The position numbers were made by a program, and so were the translations under genes. 64,000 nucleotides of DNA, taken from Leptospira noguchii serovar Panama str. CZ214 (GTDB taxonomy: Bacteria; Spirochaetota; Leptospiria; Leptospirales; Leptospiraceae). A model generated the notes under the pieces. That model was not told where the DNA came from. It did not search any database and saw nothing but the letters and a program-made list of their open reading frames with translations. The DNA is taken from contig NZ_AKWY02000034.1 of assembly GCF_000306255.2 (NCBI RefSeq), forward strand, positions 626,651 to 690,650, written 5' to 3'. Of the stretch, positions 1 through 17,594 are shown piece by piece. Every line of letters begins with the position of its first letter. The stretch's first letter is position 1.

Positions 1-2
1 AC

Positions 3-80
3 TTAAATTTTGAAAGTGAGCCGGGAAGATACACTCGTTTTTATCTGAGAATTCCTATCTTCGACCCAAGTGTTCAATAG
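3..80 (+). CDS. Sensor histidine kinase-like protein, C-terminal end only
   Basis: An open frame enters from the left edge and stops at TAG 78-80. The last 25 residues include ESEPGRYTRFYLRIPI, which resembles the final strand of a HATPase_c domain (glycine-containing loop, then F-x-L-x-(I/L)-P). It is therefore probably the tail of a sensor kinase. The stop codon lies within the start of the palindromic repeat at 77-180, so the repeat may have supplied the present C-terminus. Only the tail is visible. Confidence 0.45.
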   Translation, partial: LNFESEPGRYTRFYLRIPIFDPSVQ

Positions 81-180
81 AGTTGTTGAAAAATCCCATA
101 GTGGCAATTAACAAAACTGCTTCAGTTGACCGTTTCTATAAAACAGAAACAGATGGAGAATGAATTTTCCAACAACTTTA
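77..180. repeat. MITE-like palindromic repeat, copy 1
   Basis: A ~105-bp element with imperfect terminal inverted repeats: the left end reads AATAGAGTTGTTGAAAAAT and the right end is its near reverse complement. A small inner palindrome (GTTTC...GAAAC) sits at 132-150. It matches the element at 20595-20700 in ends, length and inner hairpin. There is no coding capacity, so it is probably a non-autonomous element mobilised in trans. Confidence 0.7.
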
Positions 181-309
181 ATGATTATTGCCTCACTCAA
201 AAAATGATGACATTTTTATAAATTAATTATATTTGCAAATAATAGAATGTTAAAGAAAACATTCCCGAACAATTTCATATAACGTATCAAGAATGTTTTT
301 CATTTCAGA

Positions 310-1338
<1,029 letters not shown>

Positions 1339-1498
1339 AGATTCCTCTAAGAAAATGATTTCAACAGAGTTTTTTTGTGAGCCTGCGAATTCAAGCGAAA
1401 AGATTCTGTAAAAAAGTCCAAAAATGAAAACTCAAAAGAATCTTACGATTTTTTAGAAGATTCTTATCCGATATTTGTAAGGAAGAAAGGAGTTAAGG

Positions 1499-1942
1499 AT
1501 GGAATCCTCAATCAAACCGATCACACACAAGTATAAAATTACGGAAGATCCATTTGAGGAATTTTCAGATCAAATCATTAGAGATATTCGAAATTCTTTG
1601 AGTAACGAAATTGTAATCACTCATTTTTATTTTCAGGATTTATATTCTTATTTTAAACTTCTAGGAGAACAAAAATCCGGCGAAATCATGAAAGAGCTTA
1701 AACTCATCATACAAGCTCATCTTCGTCCATATGATAAACTATACGTAGTCAATTCTAGATCGATGCTTACCTTGTCTCCGGATTGTAAAATTGAAGTTGT
1801 ACAAGGAAGATTTAATGAAGTAGTATTTCAAGTAAACCATCTCATTGTAGATTATGAAATTCAATTTATGGAATTGGATTCTCCGATCGATTCAATCGAA
1901 CCAATTTGGAAACAATTGCTCGTTTCTTTCAAAAGTACCTGA
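1499..1942 (+). CDS. Hypothetical protein, possibly degenerate GGDEF-like fold
   Basis: 147-aa soluble protein, unrecognised with certainty. The run 'L-x-x-I-I-x-A-H-L-R-P-Y-D-K-L-Y-V' followed by 'LSPDC' resembles the core of GGDEF-type domains (helix, then an R-x-x-D strand), but the GGDEF signature itself is absent. It would thus be catalytically inactive if related. It begins with ATG after AAGGAAGAAAGGAG, a strong ribosome-binding site (1481-1494). It is divergent from fbp, from which a 160-bp spacer separates it. Confidence 0.7.
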   Translation: MESSIKPITHKYKITEDPFEEFSDQIIRDIRNSLSNEIVITHFYFQDLYSYFKLLGEQKSGEIMKELKLIIQAHLRPYDKLYVVNSRSMLTLSPDCKIEVVQGRFNEVVFQVNHLIVDYEIQFMELDSPIDSIEPIWKQLLVSFKST

Positions 1943-2319
1943 CATTTGTTAAACGAATTAGAATCGATATTTTAGCATCTAATTGTTTTCTTTGAGAAAC
2001 TTAATCTTTTAGTAAAGTTGTAAAACCATCTAAATTCTTGAAAAGAAGAGGTATAATAGAACCATTTAATATTTTGCATTTAAACGGTTTTTGCGATAGA
2101 GATTTGTCTTACTATAATTCTAAGTAAAATAGTGTGTGGAAATTACTACGAAAATGAAAGTATGCAAAATATATAGATCTTAATTTTTGAATACTATTCT
2201 TAAGATAATAAAAGTAGTGTGAATTTTGAGGTAAATAAACCGCACAGAAAAATAATCTTTTATAAAAAATTCTTCAGAGAATGAACATTTGTACCGTAAA
2301 TTTTCACGAGGAAATCAGA
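1943..2319. other. AT-rich spacer, no gene seen
   Basis: About 380 bp of AT-rich DNA with stops in all frames. No convincing hairpin terminator or RNA gene was seen. An alternative in-frame ATG at 2281 exists for the following gene. Confidence 0.5.
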
Positions 2320-2532
2320 ATGGATCAAACGGAAAAATTCAAAAAAACCCTGGCTCGGTACATTGATTACAGAGGAATCGACATCGTACTTCATCTTAAA
2401 AATGGAACTGTAATCGAACTAGATAAAAACAGAAGATTGAACGGAGATGTAGTCATTAAAAATGGAAAATCGGGAATTGTGGCAGAAATTGAAATTTCGG
2501 AGATTCAAAAAGCGGAATTTTTTGCTGCCTAA
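2320..2532 (+). CDS. Hypothetical 70-aa protein
   Basis: Small soluble protein with alternating hydrophobic strands (IDIVLHLKNGTVIEL ... VVIKNGKSGIVAEIEI), suggesting an all-beta core after one N-terminal helix. No family is recognised. The ATG at 2320 is chosen because GAGG lies about 8 nt upstream; the upstream ATG at 2281 would add 13 residues. It lies just before the rpsU promoter and is probably transcribed separately. Confidence 0.6.
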   Translation: MDQTEKFKKTLARYIDYRGIDIVLHLKNGTVIELDKNRRLNGDVVIKNGKSGIVAEIEISEIQKAEFFAA

Positions 2533-2562
2533 ATGTCTTTTTGAGATTTTGTCGTAAAACCC

Positions 2563-2593
2563 TTGACAGAATCCTCCCTTTTTCTGGTATCGT
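2563..2593 (+). promoter_or_regulatory. Candidate sigma-70 promoter for the rpsU-yqeY-dnaG-rpoD operon
   Basis: A consensus -35 TTGACA (2563-2568) and an extended -10 TGGTATCGT (2585-2593) are separated by a long 19-bp spacer, about 115 bp upstream of rpsU. The -35 is perfect and the -10 is moderate. This is an inference from motif matching. Confidence 0.45.
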
Positions 2594-2707
2594 GTATCTT
2601 GTCTATTTATTTCTACATAAGAAATTGGATAGTTATTTTTTCACGTATTTTGTCTCCAAGTGCTCACTTGGAGAATTGCAACTAAAACAAAGGAACCTAA
2701 AAATCGA

Positions 2708-2917
<210 letters not shown>

Positions 2918-2972
2918 TTTTTGACTTCATCAAACTTGGAATCGATTGATTCCGCTCGAATCTAAAAAACCT

Positions 2973-3419
<447 letters not shown>

Positions 3420-3437
3420 GTACTAAGTGAGCCCCCG

Positions 3438-5234
<1,797 letters not shown>

Positions 5235-5250
5235 ATTTAGAGGGGTTCGA

Positions 5251-7008
<1,758 letters not shown>

Positions 7009-7111
7009 TTTTGTCGGAACTCCTACAACGGACATTAACATCATTTTTATATACTTTGCCAATTTCTACGGTTGTTCCTAACGAAAAATTTAAATATAGG
7101 ATCAGGTAACT

Positions 7112-7453
7112 ATGTGGCAATTTCTAACTAAATTTGGTTTTATCCCTTTTTTCTTTTTTGAATTTATAGGATTTTTCAGTTTGGGAACGATGGGACTTGG
7201 ATTGTACTATTTGGTATTTCCGATTTCACAATCTTTGTTTCCACACCCAGATTCCTTACACGGAGATAACGTCTGGCTTGTAGCAATGTATGCAAGCTTG
7301 TTATGGCCTTTGGGTTTTATTTTTGGTGCAATTCTATTTCATTCTCTTAAAAAAAGAGGATGGTCGAAGGGAATATTATATTTTTTGTATATTCCTATGT
7401 TTTGGTTCTGGACAGCGCTTCTGTGGCTTTTCTTAATTAAAAGCTATTTTTAA
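7112..7453 (+). CDS. Small inner-membrane protein
   Basis: 113 aa with three hydrophobic segments (about residues 10-35, 52-75 and 85-110) and short polar loops. No family is recognised. It is preceded by AGGATCAGGTAACT and the ATG at 7112. It lies downstream of rpoD after a 100-bp spacer that carries a short interspersed repeat motif (GTCGGAACTCC at 7013-7023), and 30 bp upstream of the next gene, so the two may be co-transcribed. Confidence 0.65.
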   Translation: MWQFLTKFGFIPFFFFEFIGFFSLGTMGLGLYYLVFPISQSLFPHPDSLHGDNVWLVAMYASLLWPLGFIFGAILFHSLKKRGWSKGILYFLYIPMFWFWTALLWLFLIKSYF

Positions 7454-7482
7454 CGAGTTAGGAATCGATATTAAATTTCGCA

Positions 7483-8385
7483 ATGACTCGGTATCAAATT
7501 GAATGGTTTTATCTACAAGAATTACCCGCTTCCAAGGAATCTCTAGACCCTGGGAAAGAGGCGCATTGTTCTTTCTTACTGCGTTTTCCAGACATTCCAC
7601 AAGGGAAGGGACATTGTACTTTTTTCGCAATAAATCTTATTTCAGAAGAAGGTGCAATTCGACTTGGTATTCCCTTAGAAGGAAAACGAGGTTATTGGGT
7701 AGTAAACTCTATTTCACAAGATGATTTTAAGAAAATCGTCGAACAACGTATCGCCGAAGCTTTTAACAAAGGGGATCGATCGAAAGCGTTGCAAGACCTC
7801 AACCACTTCTTTATCGATACGACTCCTGATTTTCGCGATGAGTTTCGAAAAGACTTAATTCCTGTTGAAGTGTTGCGTATTCTAATCGATTTCGCATTTG
7901 AAAACGTAGTTCGCGGGAACGGCGTAACGCTTCACGAGGCGGTGGCAGAAGACGATTATCTGAGCAAAGAAGAATGCCTTGCGGCTCGAAAAAAAGATCC
8001 TGACGTTCACTGGCGCGATGTGCCAACGGAGCATCTTGCAAATCATCCTGAATTCCTAACTTACCTCGATTCCGAAGGTCTTCGTTATTATTTACCCGCA
8101 GTTATGATGTTTGCTCTCAATTTCAATGATTACAAAAACATGAGCGACACTCCTCAGCGCGCTTATTGGATCCTCCTACCGTCTGTGGCTCCTCGCGATG
8201 TCGGCAAAGGTTACGGTGAAACGTTCGATGTTGCTGCTTATGCAAAGGATCTCAACTTGACACAAAACCAAATCCTTGTTTGTTATCGATTTGTATGTTA
8301 TATGGCTATTGAAGCGGACGAGGGTGTAGATGAAGATCAATATCCGGCGATGTGCAAGTGGCGGACCTTAGCGGGTTTGCATTGA
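7483..8385 (+). CDS. DUF6714-type protein
   Basis: 300-aa soluble protein of unknown function. The second half fits the DUF6714 pattern: 'VTLHEAVAEDDY', 'KKDPDVHWRDVP', and 'EFLTYLDSEGLRYYLPAVM', a segment in which the family has an aromatic-rich 'GxRFYLPAYM'. The N-terminal ~95 residues are a separate unrecognised domain. Base composition is visibly more GC-rich than its neighbours (for example 7900-8050), which may indicate transfer. The stop is followed by a hairpin region shared with glpD. Confidence 0.65.
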   Translation: MTRYQIEWFYLQELPASKESLDPGKEAHCSFLLRFPDIPQGKGHCTFFAINLISEEGAIRLGIPLEGKRGYWVVNSISQDDFKKIVEQRIAEAFNKGDRSKALQDLNHFFIDTTPDFRDEFRKDLIPVEVLRILIDFAFENVVRGNGVTLHEAVAEDDYLSKEECLAARKKDPDVHWRDVPTEHLANHPEFLTYLDSEGLRYYLPAVMMFALNFNDYKNMSDTPQRAYWILLPSVAPRDVGKGYGETFDVAAYAKDLNLTQNQILVCYRFVCYMAIEADEGVDEDQYPAMCKWRTLAGLH

Positions 8386-8518
8386 ACTTAAAAAAAAGAT
8401 TGATTGCGGTTTTATTAAAAAGTTGTCGGAGTTCCGACCAAAAGACGCGTGCAAATTCTTCTTGCGAGAATTAGAATTTTCTGATATAGGAGAATTTGCC
8501 GGAATTTTTTCCCACCAC

Positions 8519-8540
8519 CTCCACCCAAACGCGGGTGGGG
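8519..8540. terminator. Bidirectional hairpin between convergent genes
   Basis: A stem CTCCACCC (8519-8526) pairs with GGGTGGGG (8533-8540), with one G-U pair, across a 6-nt loop, AAACGC. It sits between the rightward DUF6714 gene and the leftward glpD gene, so it can end both. A T-run precedes it on the plus strand (serving the minus-strand transcript poorly), so it may need no classical U-tract. An adjacent palindrome, GTCGGA-GT-TCCGAC, lies at 8425-8438. Confidence 0.5.
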
Positions 8541-8585
8541 CTCATTTTAGTTTCACAAAAAATCCATCGATGTTCCGACAAATTC

Positions 8586-10221
<1,636 letters not shown>

Positions 10222-10270
10222 TCCCTACAAATTTGCATTAAGTTTCACAATTCAATCCAGATTTTCTTTC

Positions 10271-11488
<1,218 letters not shown>

Positions 11489-11533
11489 AAATGATTTGAA
11501 GAATTCAAAATTCCTTCTTTCAATCAAATCTTT

Positions 11534-12730
11534 ATGTTAAGTGAAGAAGAATCATCGGAACTTTCCAAAACTATTTCTGAAATTAAAAAAAACGGAATTG
11601 AGTCCGAGGTAATTGAACGAAAATTCAAAACGATTCGTATTATTTTTTCGATTGGTTTTTTTACATTTTTAGGCACTGTCTCCGCGCTTACTCTAACCAA
11701 CAAAATCTTCAAATTAGAAGCTACCGTAGAAAAACAAACTCTTCACATTACTAATTTGGAAGAAACATTAACCTCTCTTCGTCTTGAAGAACAACAAAAA
11801 GAAGAAGAACTTCTGAAATTCAAATCGGATCTTTATGATTCAGTTCTAGATGGAGATCTATCCGATCAGGTTGCAGCAAACAAAACAAATTTAGAAACAC
11901 TTGCGGGTTCAGAAATTGGAAAAAACATCAATCGGGGAGATACACGTTTTAAAGAAATTGCACTTACATTTGATCTTGGAACTGGAGAAGACTTAAAACT
12001 GATCTACGAATATCTTTCCCAATTTCCGATTAAAATCACTTTGTTCGTTTCAAATGAAAATCCGGCTCTTAAAAACGGTTCTTTTTTTAGTAATACTAAT
12101 TTATACTATTTAAAAAAATTATCAGAATTAGGAAACAGAGTCGTTTTTGGAAATCATACTTGGAGTCATTATAATATTCCAAAAAGTTTATATGAAACTT
12201 CTCTTCGTAGAAGAGCGTTATTGAGTTACGTTTCCAACGAAATTCCAGATGCAAATTTTCTACAACAAGAAATGAGAATGGTAGAGGAAAAATTTGAATC
12301 TATTACTGGCAAACCATTGACTAAATACTACAGACTTCCCTACGGAGGGTTTGATCCTTTGGTCATACAAACCTTCGGAAAACTAGGTTACACACATCAT
12401 ATCTTTTGGAGCAACAACTCGGAAGGTTCTTTAGATATTCCAGATTTTGTATATAAGAAATTTATTTATAAAAAAGATCCTCAGACCGGAAAAACCAGAA
12501 TCGTACCCAATCCAAACTATAAAACCAAAGCGGAAACTCTCGATTTTCTATACCGTTGGGAAGAAGCAGATAAAAATGGTATGAACGGAGCTATCATTTT
12601 GATGCATTTAGGTTCTCCTAGACAATCGGAAAAACTGATTTATATTCTTCCCGATTTTATCCAAGAAATGATTTCTAAAGGATATAGTTTTGTAACCGTT
12701 CCGGAAATTATTAATAATCGTCAAGATTGA
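11534..12730 (+). CDS. Membrane-anchored polysaccharide deacetylase (NodB-like)
   Basis: 398 aa. One transmembrane helix (about residues 36-56) and a coiled-coil stalk (about 60-100) precede a NodB-type carbohydrate esterase domain. Motif 1 is 'IALTFDLGTG' (the usual TFDDG has DL instead of DD). The metal-binding motif is 'FGNHTWSHYN' (HxxxH), followed by 'YYRLPYGGFD' and a C-terminal 'AIILMHLG'. It probably deacetylates peptidoglycan or an envelope polysaccharide in the periplasm. The altered first Asp means activity should not be assumed. Confidence 0.85.
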   Translation: MLSEEESSELSKTISEIKKNGIESEVIERKFKTIRIIFSIGFFTFLGTVSALTLTNKIFKLEATVEKQTLHITNLEETLTSLRLEEQQKEEELLKFKSDLYDSVLDGDLSDQVAANKTNLETLAGSEIGKNINRGDTRFKEIALTFDLGTGEDLKLIYEYLSQFPIKITLFVSNENPALKNGSFFSNTNLYYLKKLSELGNRVVFGNHTWSHYNIPKSLYETSLRRRALLSYVSNEIPDANFLQQEMRMVEEKFESITGKPLTKYYRLPYGGFDPLVIQTFGKLGYTHHIFWSNNSEGSLDIPDFVYKKFIYKKDPQTGKTRIVPNPNYKTKAETLDFLYRWEEADKNGMNGAIILMHLGSPRQSEKLIYILPDFIQEMISKGYSFVTVPEIINNRQD

Positions 12731-13074
12731 TTACCACTTACTGAAATTAAAAACAAATCTATGTTCATTTTTAAAGAAAGGAATTTCCTAAAATTCTAAT
12801 ATGATTCGATAGCTTAAGGGAATCAGATAATTCACAATAAACAAATTTGCTTTTTGAAATTCATTTAAAAGGAAACTCTTTTCTTTTTTATCTACAATAA
12901 ATCAGACTTTACTCTAAATATTGCTTCAAATCTTTATTTCCTTGGGGCAAAATAAAAACCATAGAGACGACTACAATATTTATCACTTAACCTCAAGGAA
13001 AATAGATTCACTTCAATTATTCAAAAAAATATTTAAATTATAATTTTCTAAATTATATATAATTTAAATTACTT
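12731..13074. other. AT-rich intergenic spacer between convergent genes
   Basis: About 345 bp with no credible open frame. It lies between a rightward and a leftward gene end and should hold both terminators. No strong GC hairpin is visible; the right part (13030-13070) is almost pure A/T. Confidence 0.5.
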
Positions 13075-13641
13075 TTATTCCCAACACTGTCCTGGTGCCA
13101 AACATTTATAATGAGTTGCATGTCCAAAACTCTGAAGATTATTACAAAGCTCTTTTCCAGAGCTACTATTTCCGAAATCAAAATTATATGAATTCCAAAT
13201 AGGTACAAAATATTCTCTTTCTCCAGCATAGGAATATACATTTGGTACAGGCTCGTTAATACCCATAAAACCTTCGTAGTTACAAGCAGCCACCTTATTA
13301 GGAACTACACAAGGACCATCGATAATATCGTAAGCCATATCATAGTCATATACTTCTTTCATTCTCTTTACAAAATTTTGAGCAGATTGATTCCAAAGTG
13401 CTTTTTTATCAAAAAATGCCTTTGTCCATTCATGGCAAGAAAGGATTTCTCCATTTGGTTTTTTAAACCTAGTACTAAACATAATCGTAAGTCCTAAACT
13501 TTGTCCCTCACTCTGTGAATTTTGTTTTAAAAGTAAAATCCCAAGAATATCGTTTACATTCACATTATCTTCTTGTTTACAAAAAGCTAGATTAGCTATC
13601 ATCAAAACAATCGCTAAGACTACTCTTATCATTTTTCTCAT
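13075..13641 (-). CDS. Putative lipoprotein
   Basis: 188 aa. The N-terminal signal peptide ends in a spirochete-type lipobox, NLAFC (cysteine at about residue 21), so the protein is probably lipid-anchored in the envelope. The mature part is soluble with six further cysteines, suggesting disulfides. No family is recognised. AAGGAG lies 11 nt before the ATG. It starts 26 bp after the TonB-dependent receptor on the same strand, so it is probably co-transcribed and may be a surface partner in ligand capture. Confidence 0.75.
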   Translation of the reverse strand: MRKMIRVVLAIVLMIANLAFCKQEDNVNVNDILGILLLKQNSQSEGQSLGLTIMFSTRFKKPNGEILSCHEWTKAFFDKKALWNQSAQNFVKRMKEVYDYDMAYDIIDGPCVVPNKVAACNYEGFMGINEPVPNVYSYAGEREYFVPIWNSYNFDFGNSSSGKELCNNLQSFGHATHYKCLAPGQCWE

Positions 13642-13667
13642 TGAATTTAAATCTCCTTAAACTTAAT

Positions 13668-16097
13668 TTATATTTTGTAATTTACAATGAATCCATAAGT
13701 CCGTGGTGCTCCTGGGACCGCTTGAAATGTCCCGTCTATATAAGAAGTAAAGTAATATTCATTATTTATGTTATTACAATAAAGATAAGCGGACAAACGC
13801 TCTTCTTCGTATCCTATTTTCAGATTTGTGATGGTATAAGGGCTGCTATAAATTGTATTATCTGCGGCAAAATACATCTTACCTACAACTTGAAATTCAT
13901 ATCTGAAAAACAAACCAGGCGACGAACGATATTGCAGATAACTGACTAGGTCATACTGTGGAATAAAATGTACATGTTTACCATCAAAGTTCGTATCTAA
14001 AATCCGATCATAAAACTTATTAAAAATCCCTTCCGTATATCCTGCTAAAAAACCGAGCTGTAACGACTTATAAGGTTTTAGATAGGCTTCCATTTCGGCC
14101 CCGCGAATTGTAACTTTTTCGGCGTTTAAATTGATAGCTTCGGCTATAGAAATAGCCCTGATTACATGGAAATCCGCAGTTTCCGTATAAAAGTAGGCGA
14201 GATTAATTCCTAAGTTTTCGTTGAAATATTTAGATTTGATTCCTACTTCTAGTGTATCGTTAACCTCTGGTTTAAAAGCGGCTAATGATGGTTGATTAAC
14301 AACGGTACTAAATCCTCCATTTTTATATCCGCGACTTAAACCGATAAAAATCATCAAAGACTCTACAGGTTTATAATCAAAAATAATTCTAGAAACATTA
14401 TAACGATAAGAGTCATTTCGAACATAGTGGGGAGATAAAATTCTTACGTCTCCATAAGGATTATCGAATAAAACACCTCTCGCATCACGACTATGACCTA
14501 TACCAATCTTTTGAGTTTCGACCCTGGCACCTAAGGTAAGAGTAAATTTTTCCCAAAACGTATAACTATTATGAGTAAAAAAGCTAAAAGACTTATCTAC
14601 AACTCTTGAATGATGTATCTCTCTAGCGGGAGCGTTTAATCCCTTAAGCACGTTATACGTATATGCTTGCATTAAACGCTCTTGAATAAACTCTTTGTCA
14701 GATATTTTATGATAAAATAATGTTCCGATTTTAAATTGTAACGGCTCTTTTTTATTTTTTGATTCTATACTCGTCTCATGGGTTCTAGTAGTAGAATGTT
14801 CTATATATTCCGATTTAATTACCGGGCTTCTTGTAAAATCTCCATCTATACTTAAAGGATCAATTTCCATTTTTCTAATGCTAGAAATTGTCTTTAAAAC
14901 CGCTTTAGGAAATTTATAAGTAATATTACTGGAATATGTTTTCCCGGTTGTATTTGAAATACCTTCATAATCCCAAAACACTTTTCGAACTGCTTTCGTA
15001 CGATTAATATAAGTTCGAATATTTTTATCACAAACTTCCGGACTAACCACACATCCTTTTACTAGACTTTTTCGTCTTTCTGTTCTTGAAGCAAGGTAAT
15101 TGACTATGTTCAAAGAACCATCATCGAAACTTTCAGCGTTTGCTTGTAAATCTACTTCTAAATTTTCTAAGGGAGTCCAAAACAATCTGAATCTTCCAGA
15201 TTTTCCTCTTCGTCCATCTGGATGTGTTTTGCGAATTTCAATCGGTATATCAGAAACTAAATTATTAGGGTAATTAAATCCGCTTACGTTATTTAAATAC
15301 CCACTTCTTTGGGTGGATTTTCCGGAAACAGCGATATAAAGTTTATTTTTGACCAGAGGCATATTATAAAAAAAAGAATATTCTTTTTTTTCATAATTTC
15401 CCCAATCGACCGTAAATTTGCCCTGAGGCATATTATTTGGTTTTTTAGTATTAATTTCTATTATGCCTCCTTGGAAATTTTTTGCAAAAACAGTCGCTTG
15501 AGAACCCCTATGAACTTCAATACTATCCAGCGCAAATAGTTCTGTGTTCAATGCAACGTTATCTGCAAGAGGAACTCCATCTACTATCAATCCAACGGAA
15601 GGATCGCTAAAAAGAGTACTTCTCATTCCTCGAATATTATAATATGTGAAGTTACGAGCGCCCGAATCTATAATTGCAAAATTTGGAACCTGCTTATCAA
15701 TATCATTGGTTCTAGATATACCCTTATCTAAAATATCCTGTTCATTAAATCTGGAAATACTACTCGGGGTTTTAAATATTTCTAAATCCCTTTTATCCTT
15801 TCTACCTTGAACTATAATTCCGTCTTCCTTTTCAGAAGTTTTTTTATCTTCTTTTTTTAAAGTAGGAAGAGTGGCTTCTTTCCCATCAATAGTAAATGTC
15901 ACTATAAATAATAAAGTTGTAATATATAATTTAGAAAAATAAAAAATAATATTAGAATTTAAGAATTTTATTTTTAAAGTTATGCGCCGAGTTGTGTTTT
16001 TTAAAATTATAAGATAAGTTTCAAGTACATCACTTAAGAAACAAAATAAAATAACAAACTTATAGAACATGATCATATTGGAAATAAGTTGTTTCAT
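13668..16097 (-). CDS. TonB-dependent outer-membrane receptor
   Basis: Ligand-gated outer-membrane channel, probably for a ferric siderophore or haem. The plug domain is clear: 'IRGMRSTLFSDPSVGLIVDG' and 'LDSIEVHRGSQATVFAKNFQGGIIEINTKKP', followed by a ~550-residue barrel rich in alternating aromatic strands. It ends in an aromatic-terminated beta strand. The frame opens at 16097 but the true start is probably internal (near residue 40), giving a conventional signal peptide before 'GKEATLPTLKK'. It pairs with the downstream lipoprotein gene. Substrate specificity cannot be read from the sequence. Confidence 0.88.
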   Translation of the reverse strand: MKQLISNMIMFYKFVILFCFLSDVLETYLIILKNTTRRITLKIKFLNSNIIFYFSKLYITTLLFIVTFTIDGKEATLPTLKKEDKKTSEKEDGIIVQGRKDKRDLEIFKTPSSISRFNEQDILDKGISRTNDIDKQVPNFAIIDSGARNFTYYNIRGMRSTLFSDPSVGLIVDGVPLADNVALNTELFALDSIEVHRGSQATVFAKNFQGGIIEINTKKPNNMPQGKFTVDWGNYEKKEYSFFYNMPLVKNKLYIAVSGKSTQRSGYLNNVSGFNYPNNLVSDIPIEIRKTHPDGRRGKSGRFRLFWTPLENLEVDLQANAESFDDGSLNIVNYLASRTERRKSLVKGCVVSPEVCDKNIRTYINRTKAVRKVFWDYEGISNTTGKTYSSNITYKFPKAVLKTISSIRKMEIDPLSIDGDFTRSPVIKSEYIEHSTTRTHETSIESKNKKEPLQFKIGTLFYHKISDKEFIQERLMQAYTYNVLKGLNAPAREIHHSRVVDKSFSFFTHNSYTFWEKFTLTLGARVETQKIGIGHSRDARGVLFDNPYGDVRILSPHYVRNDSYRYNVSRIIFDYKPVESLMIFIGLSRGYKNGGFSTVVNQPSLAAFKPEVNDTLEVGIKSKYFNENLGINLAYFYTETADFHVIRAISIAEAINLNAEKVTIRGAEMEAYLKPYKSLQLGFLAGYTEGIFNKFYDRILDTNFDGKHVHFIPQYDLVSYLQYRSSPGLFFRYEFQVVGKMYFAADNTIYSSPYTITNLKIGYEEERLSAYLYCNNINNEYYFTSYIDGTFQAVPGAPRTYGFIVNYKI

Positions 16098-17090
16098 TTG
16101 TAAAGAGGATAATTGATTTCAGGACTCAAAATCAATTATGTTAAAAGTAGATCAAATTTAAATTTTCAATTGAGAAAAGGTCATTTCCATAAAATTGAAA
16201 CTCAATTGACAATTTATTGTTTGTATAAAATCACCATTTAAGAAATCAAAAAGTATGCCAATAAAACAATCATTTTATAAATTGAAATTTGTTTAAACGA
16301 TTCAAATAACGTGGGTTTGGCGTAAGAAAATCTGGGTGAATAAAAACTCAATGAAACGACTTCTTAAAGGCGTCGTTGCAACTCGCATATTTCAAAGCTA
16401 AAATAGCTTCCGACCTGAAACTCTTTCGTAAAAAGTGCTTCAATGAGTTTTTTTCACTCCAATTTCTTCAAAATTTCCAAACTCAAATGCTACTCTCTAT
16501 GGATCGCAGCATTAATAAATCGCTTTCACCGAACTCACGTGAAATAAAAAGCCTAATTCAATGAAGTAAGGTGTTTAATTATTCATATAAAAAAATAGAA
16601 AGACTTTTTTAAAAATAATATTGGAAAGACAAAATTAACTAACACGACGATTAAACATTTTAATAACAAAAGCATCAGAATTCTGATGTACTTTTAAAAT
16701 GAATTATATAAGAATAGAAATTAGGATTTTTTTTTAATATAAGAGCTTGTATTTTTTGTAAATTTGTTTTTTTGCATATCTCGTTTCTTTAAGTTATAAG
16801 CAATTTTTTGAAATCTGTTGCATTTTCGATTTCTGGAAAATTACAGAAACATTATATTAAAGTTCATAAATTTACTTTTGAAAATTAGAACTTTTAATAT
16901 ATAAGATAATTTGGTTCGTAATTCGTAGGCTTTATATTTTTTAAAAACTTTGTACATCTACCAAAGTTTTATAGAACGTTGCATTCTCTTTTCATGATTG
17001 CAAAATCAAATTCTATAATATTACAAGATAACGAACGATTCTTAAATTCAAATCAAATTACGATAAAGATTTTAAATAAAATAAATTTTT
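16098..17090. other. Gene-poor 1-kb region
   Basis: AT-rich DNA with no supported gene. A 62-codon frame at 16376-16564 lacks family features. The segment 16340-16560 has higher complexity than its surroundings and shares 'GATCGCAGCAT' in inverted orientation with the flank of the repeat at 20701-20711, so it may be a relic of mobile DNA. Confidence 0.4.
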
Positions 17091-17594
17091 TTAAGGAAAA
17101 ACTGTATTTAAAATTTCAAGTTCTTTCTTGAGATTTGCATCCTTTCCAACAATCATAAAAATCGCTCGAATCGGAATACTGGAAACTTCTGAAACTTCGT
17201 TAATCGTAATTTTTGTTTTGTTTCCGTCAGGCTGCAATCTATAATCCCAAGATCCTTTCATTCCAAAACTACTTTCTTTCATCTCTACTCGAACCCGAGA
17301 GTTTTCTTCTCTTTCAGTCATTTCGAAATGAATATATCCTCCCATATCCACTTCTTCTTTCCAAATCGGATATCCTTTCGTGTTCTTTCCTTCCAGAGTT
17401 ACATGTATCACTTCTTTTCTATATTTTGGAATTTCTTCCAAATTCAACAGATGTTGAAATACCCTTTCTACAGGTGCATTTACCGTTGCAGAAATGTTAC
17501 CTTCAAATTTCGGATTTGCAAAAGCCCCTAAACCAAAAAATCCTAAACCAAGAACACAAATTATTCCTAATAAACTGAATAATATTTTCATCAC
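17091..17594 (-). CDS. SRPBCC-fold protein with N-terminal membrane anchor
   Basis: 167 aa. A hydrophobic signal/anchor (residues 2-26) is followed by a START/Bet v1-like domain. The opening 'ISATVNAPVERVFQHLLNLEEIPKYR' and the later 'GSWDYRLQPDGNKTKITINE' are typical of polyketide cyclase/SRPBCC proteins that bind hydrophobic ligands. It is probably periplasmic. It is monocistronic, with gene-poor DNA on both sides. Confidence 0.75.
   Translation of the reverse strand: MMKILFSLLGIICVLGLGFFGLGAFANPKFEGNISATVNAPVERVFQHLLNLEEIPKYRKEVIHVTLEGKNTKGYPIWKEEVDMGGYIHFEMTEREENSRVRVEMKESSFGMKGSWDYRLQPDGNKTKITINEVSEVSSIPIRAIFMIVGKDANLKKELEILNTVFP

Noticed and set aside
13641..13949. Plus-strand frame antisense to the TonB receptor end
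   Set aside because: Shadow of the receptor gene with no independent features.
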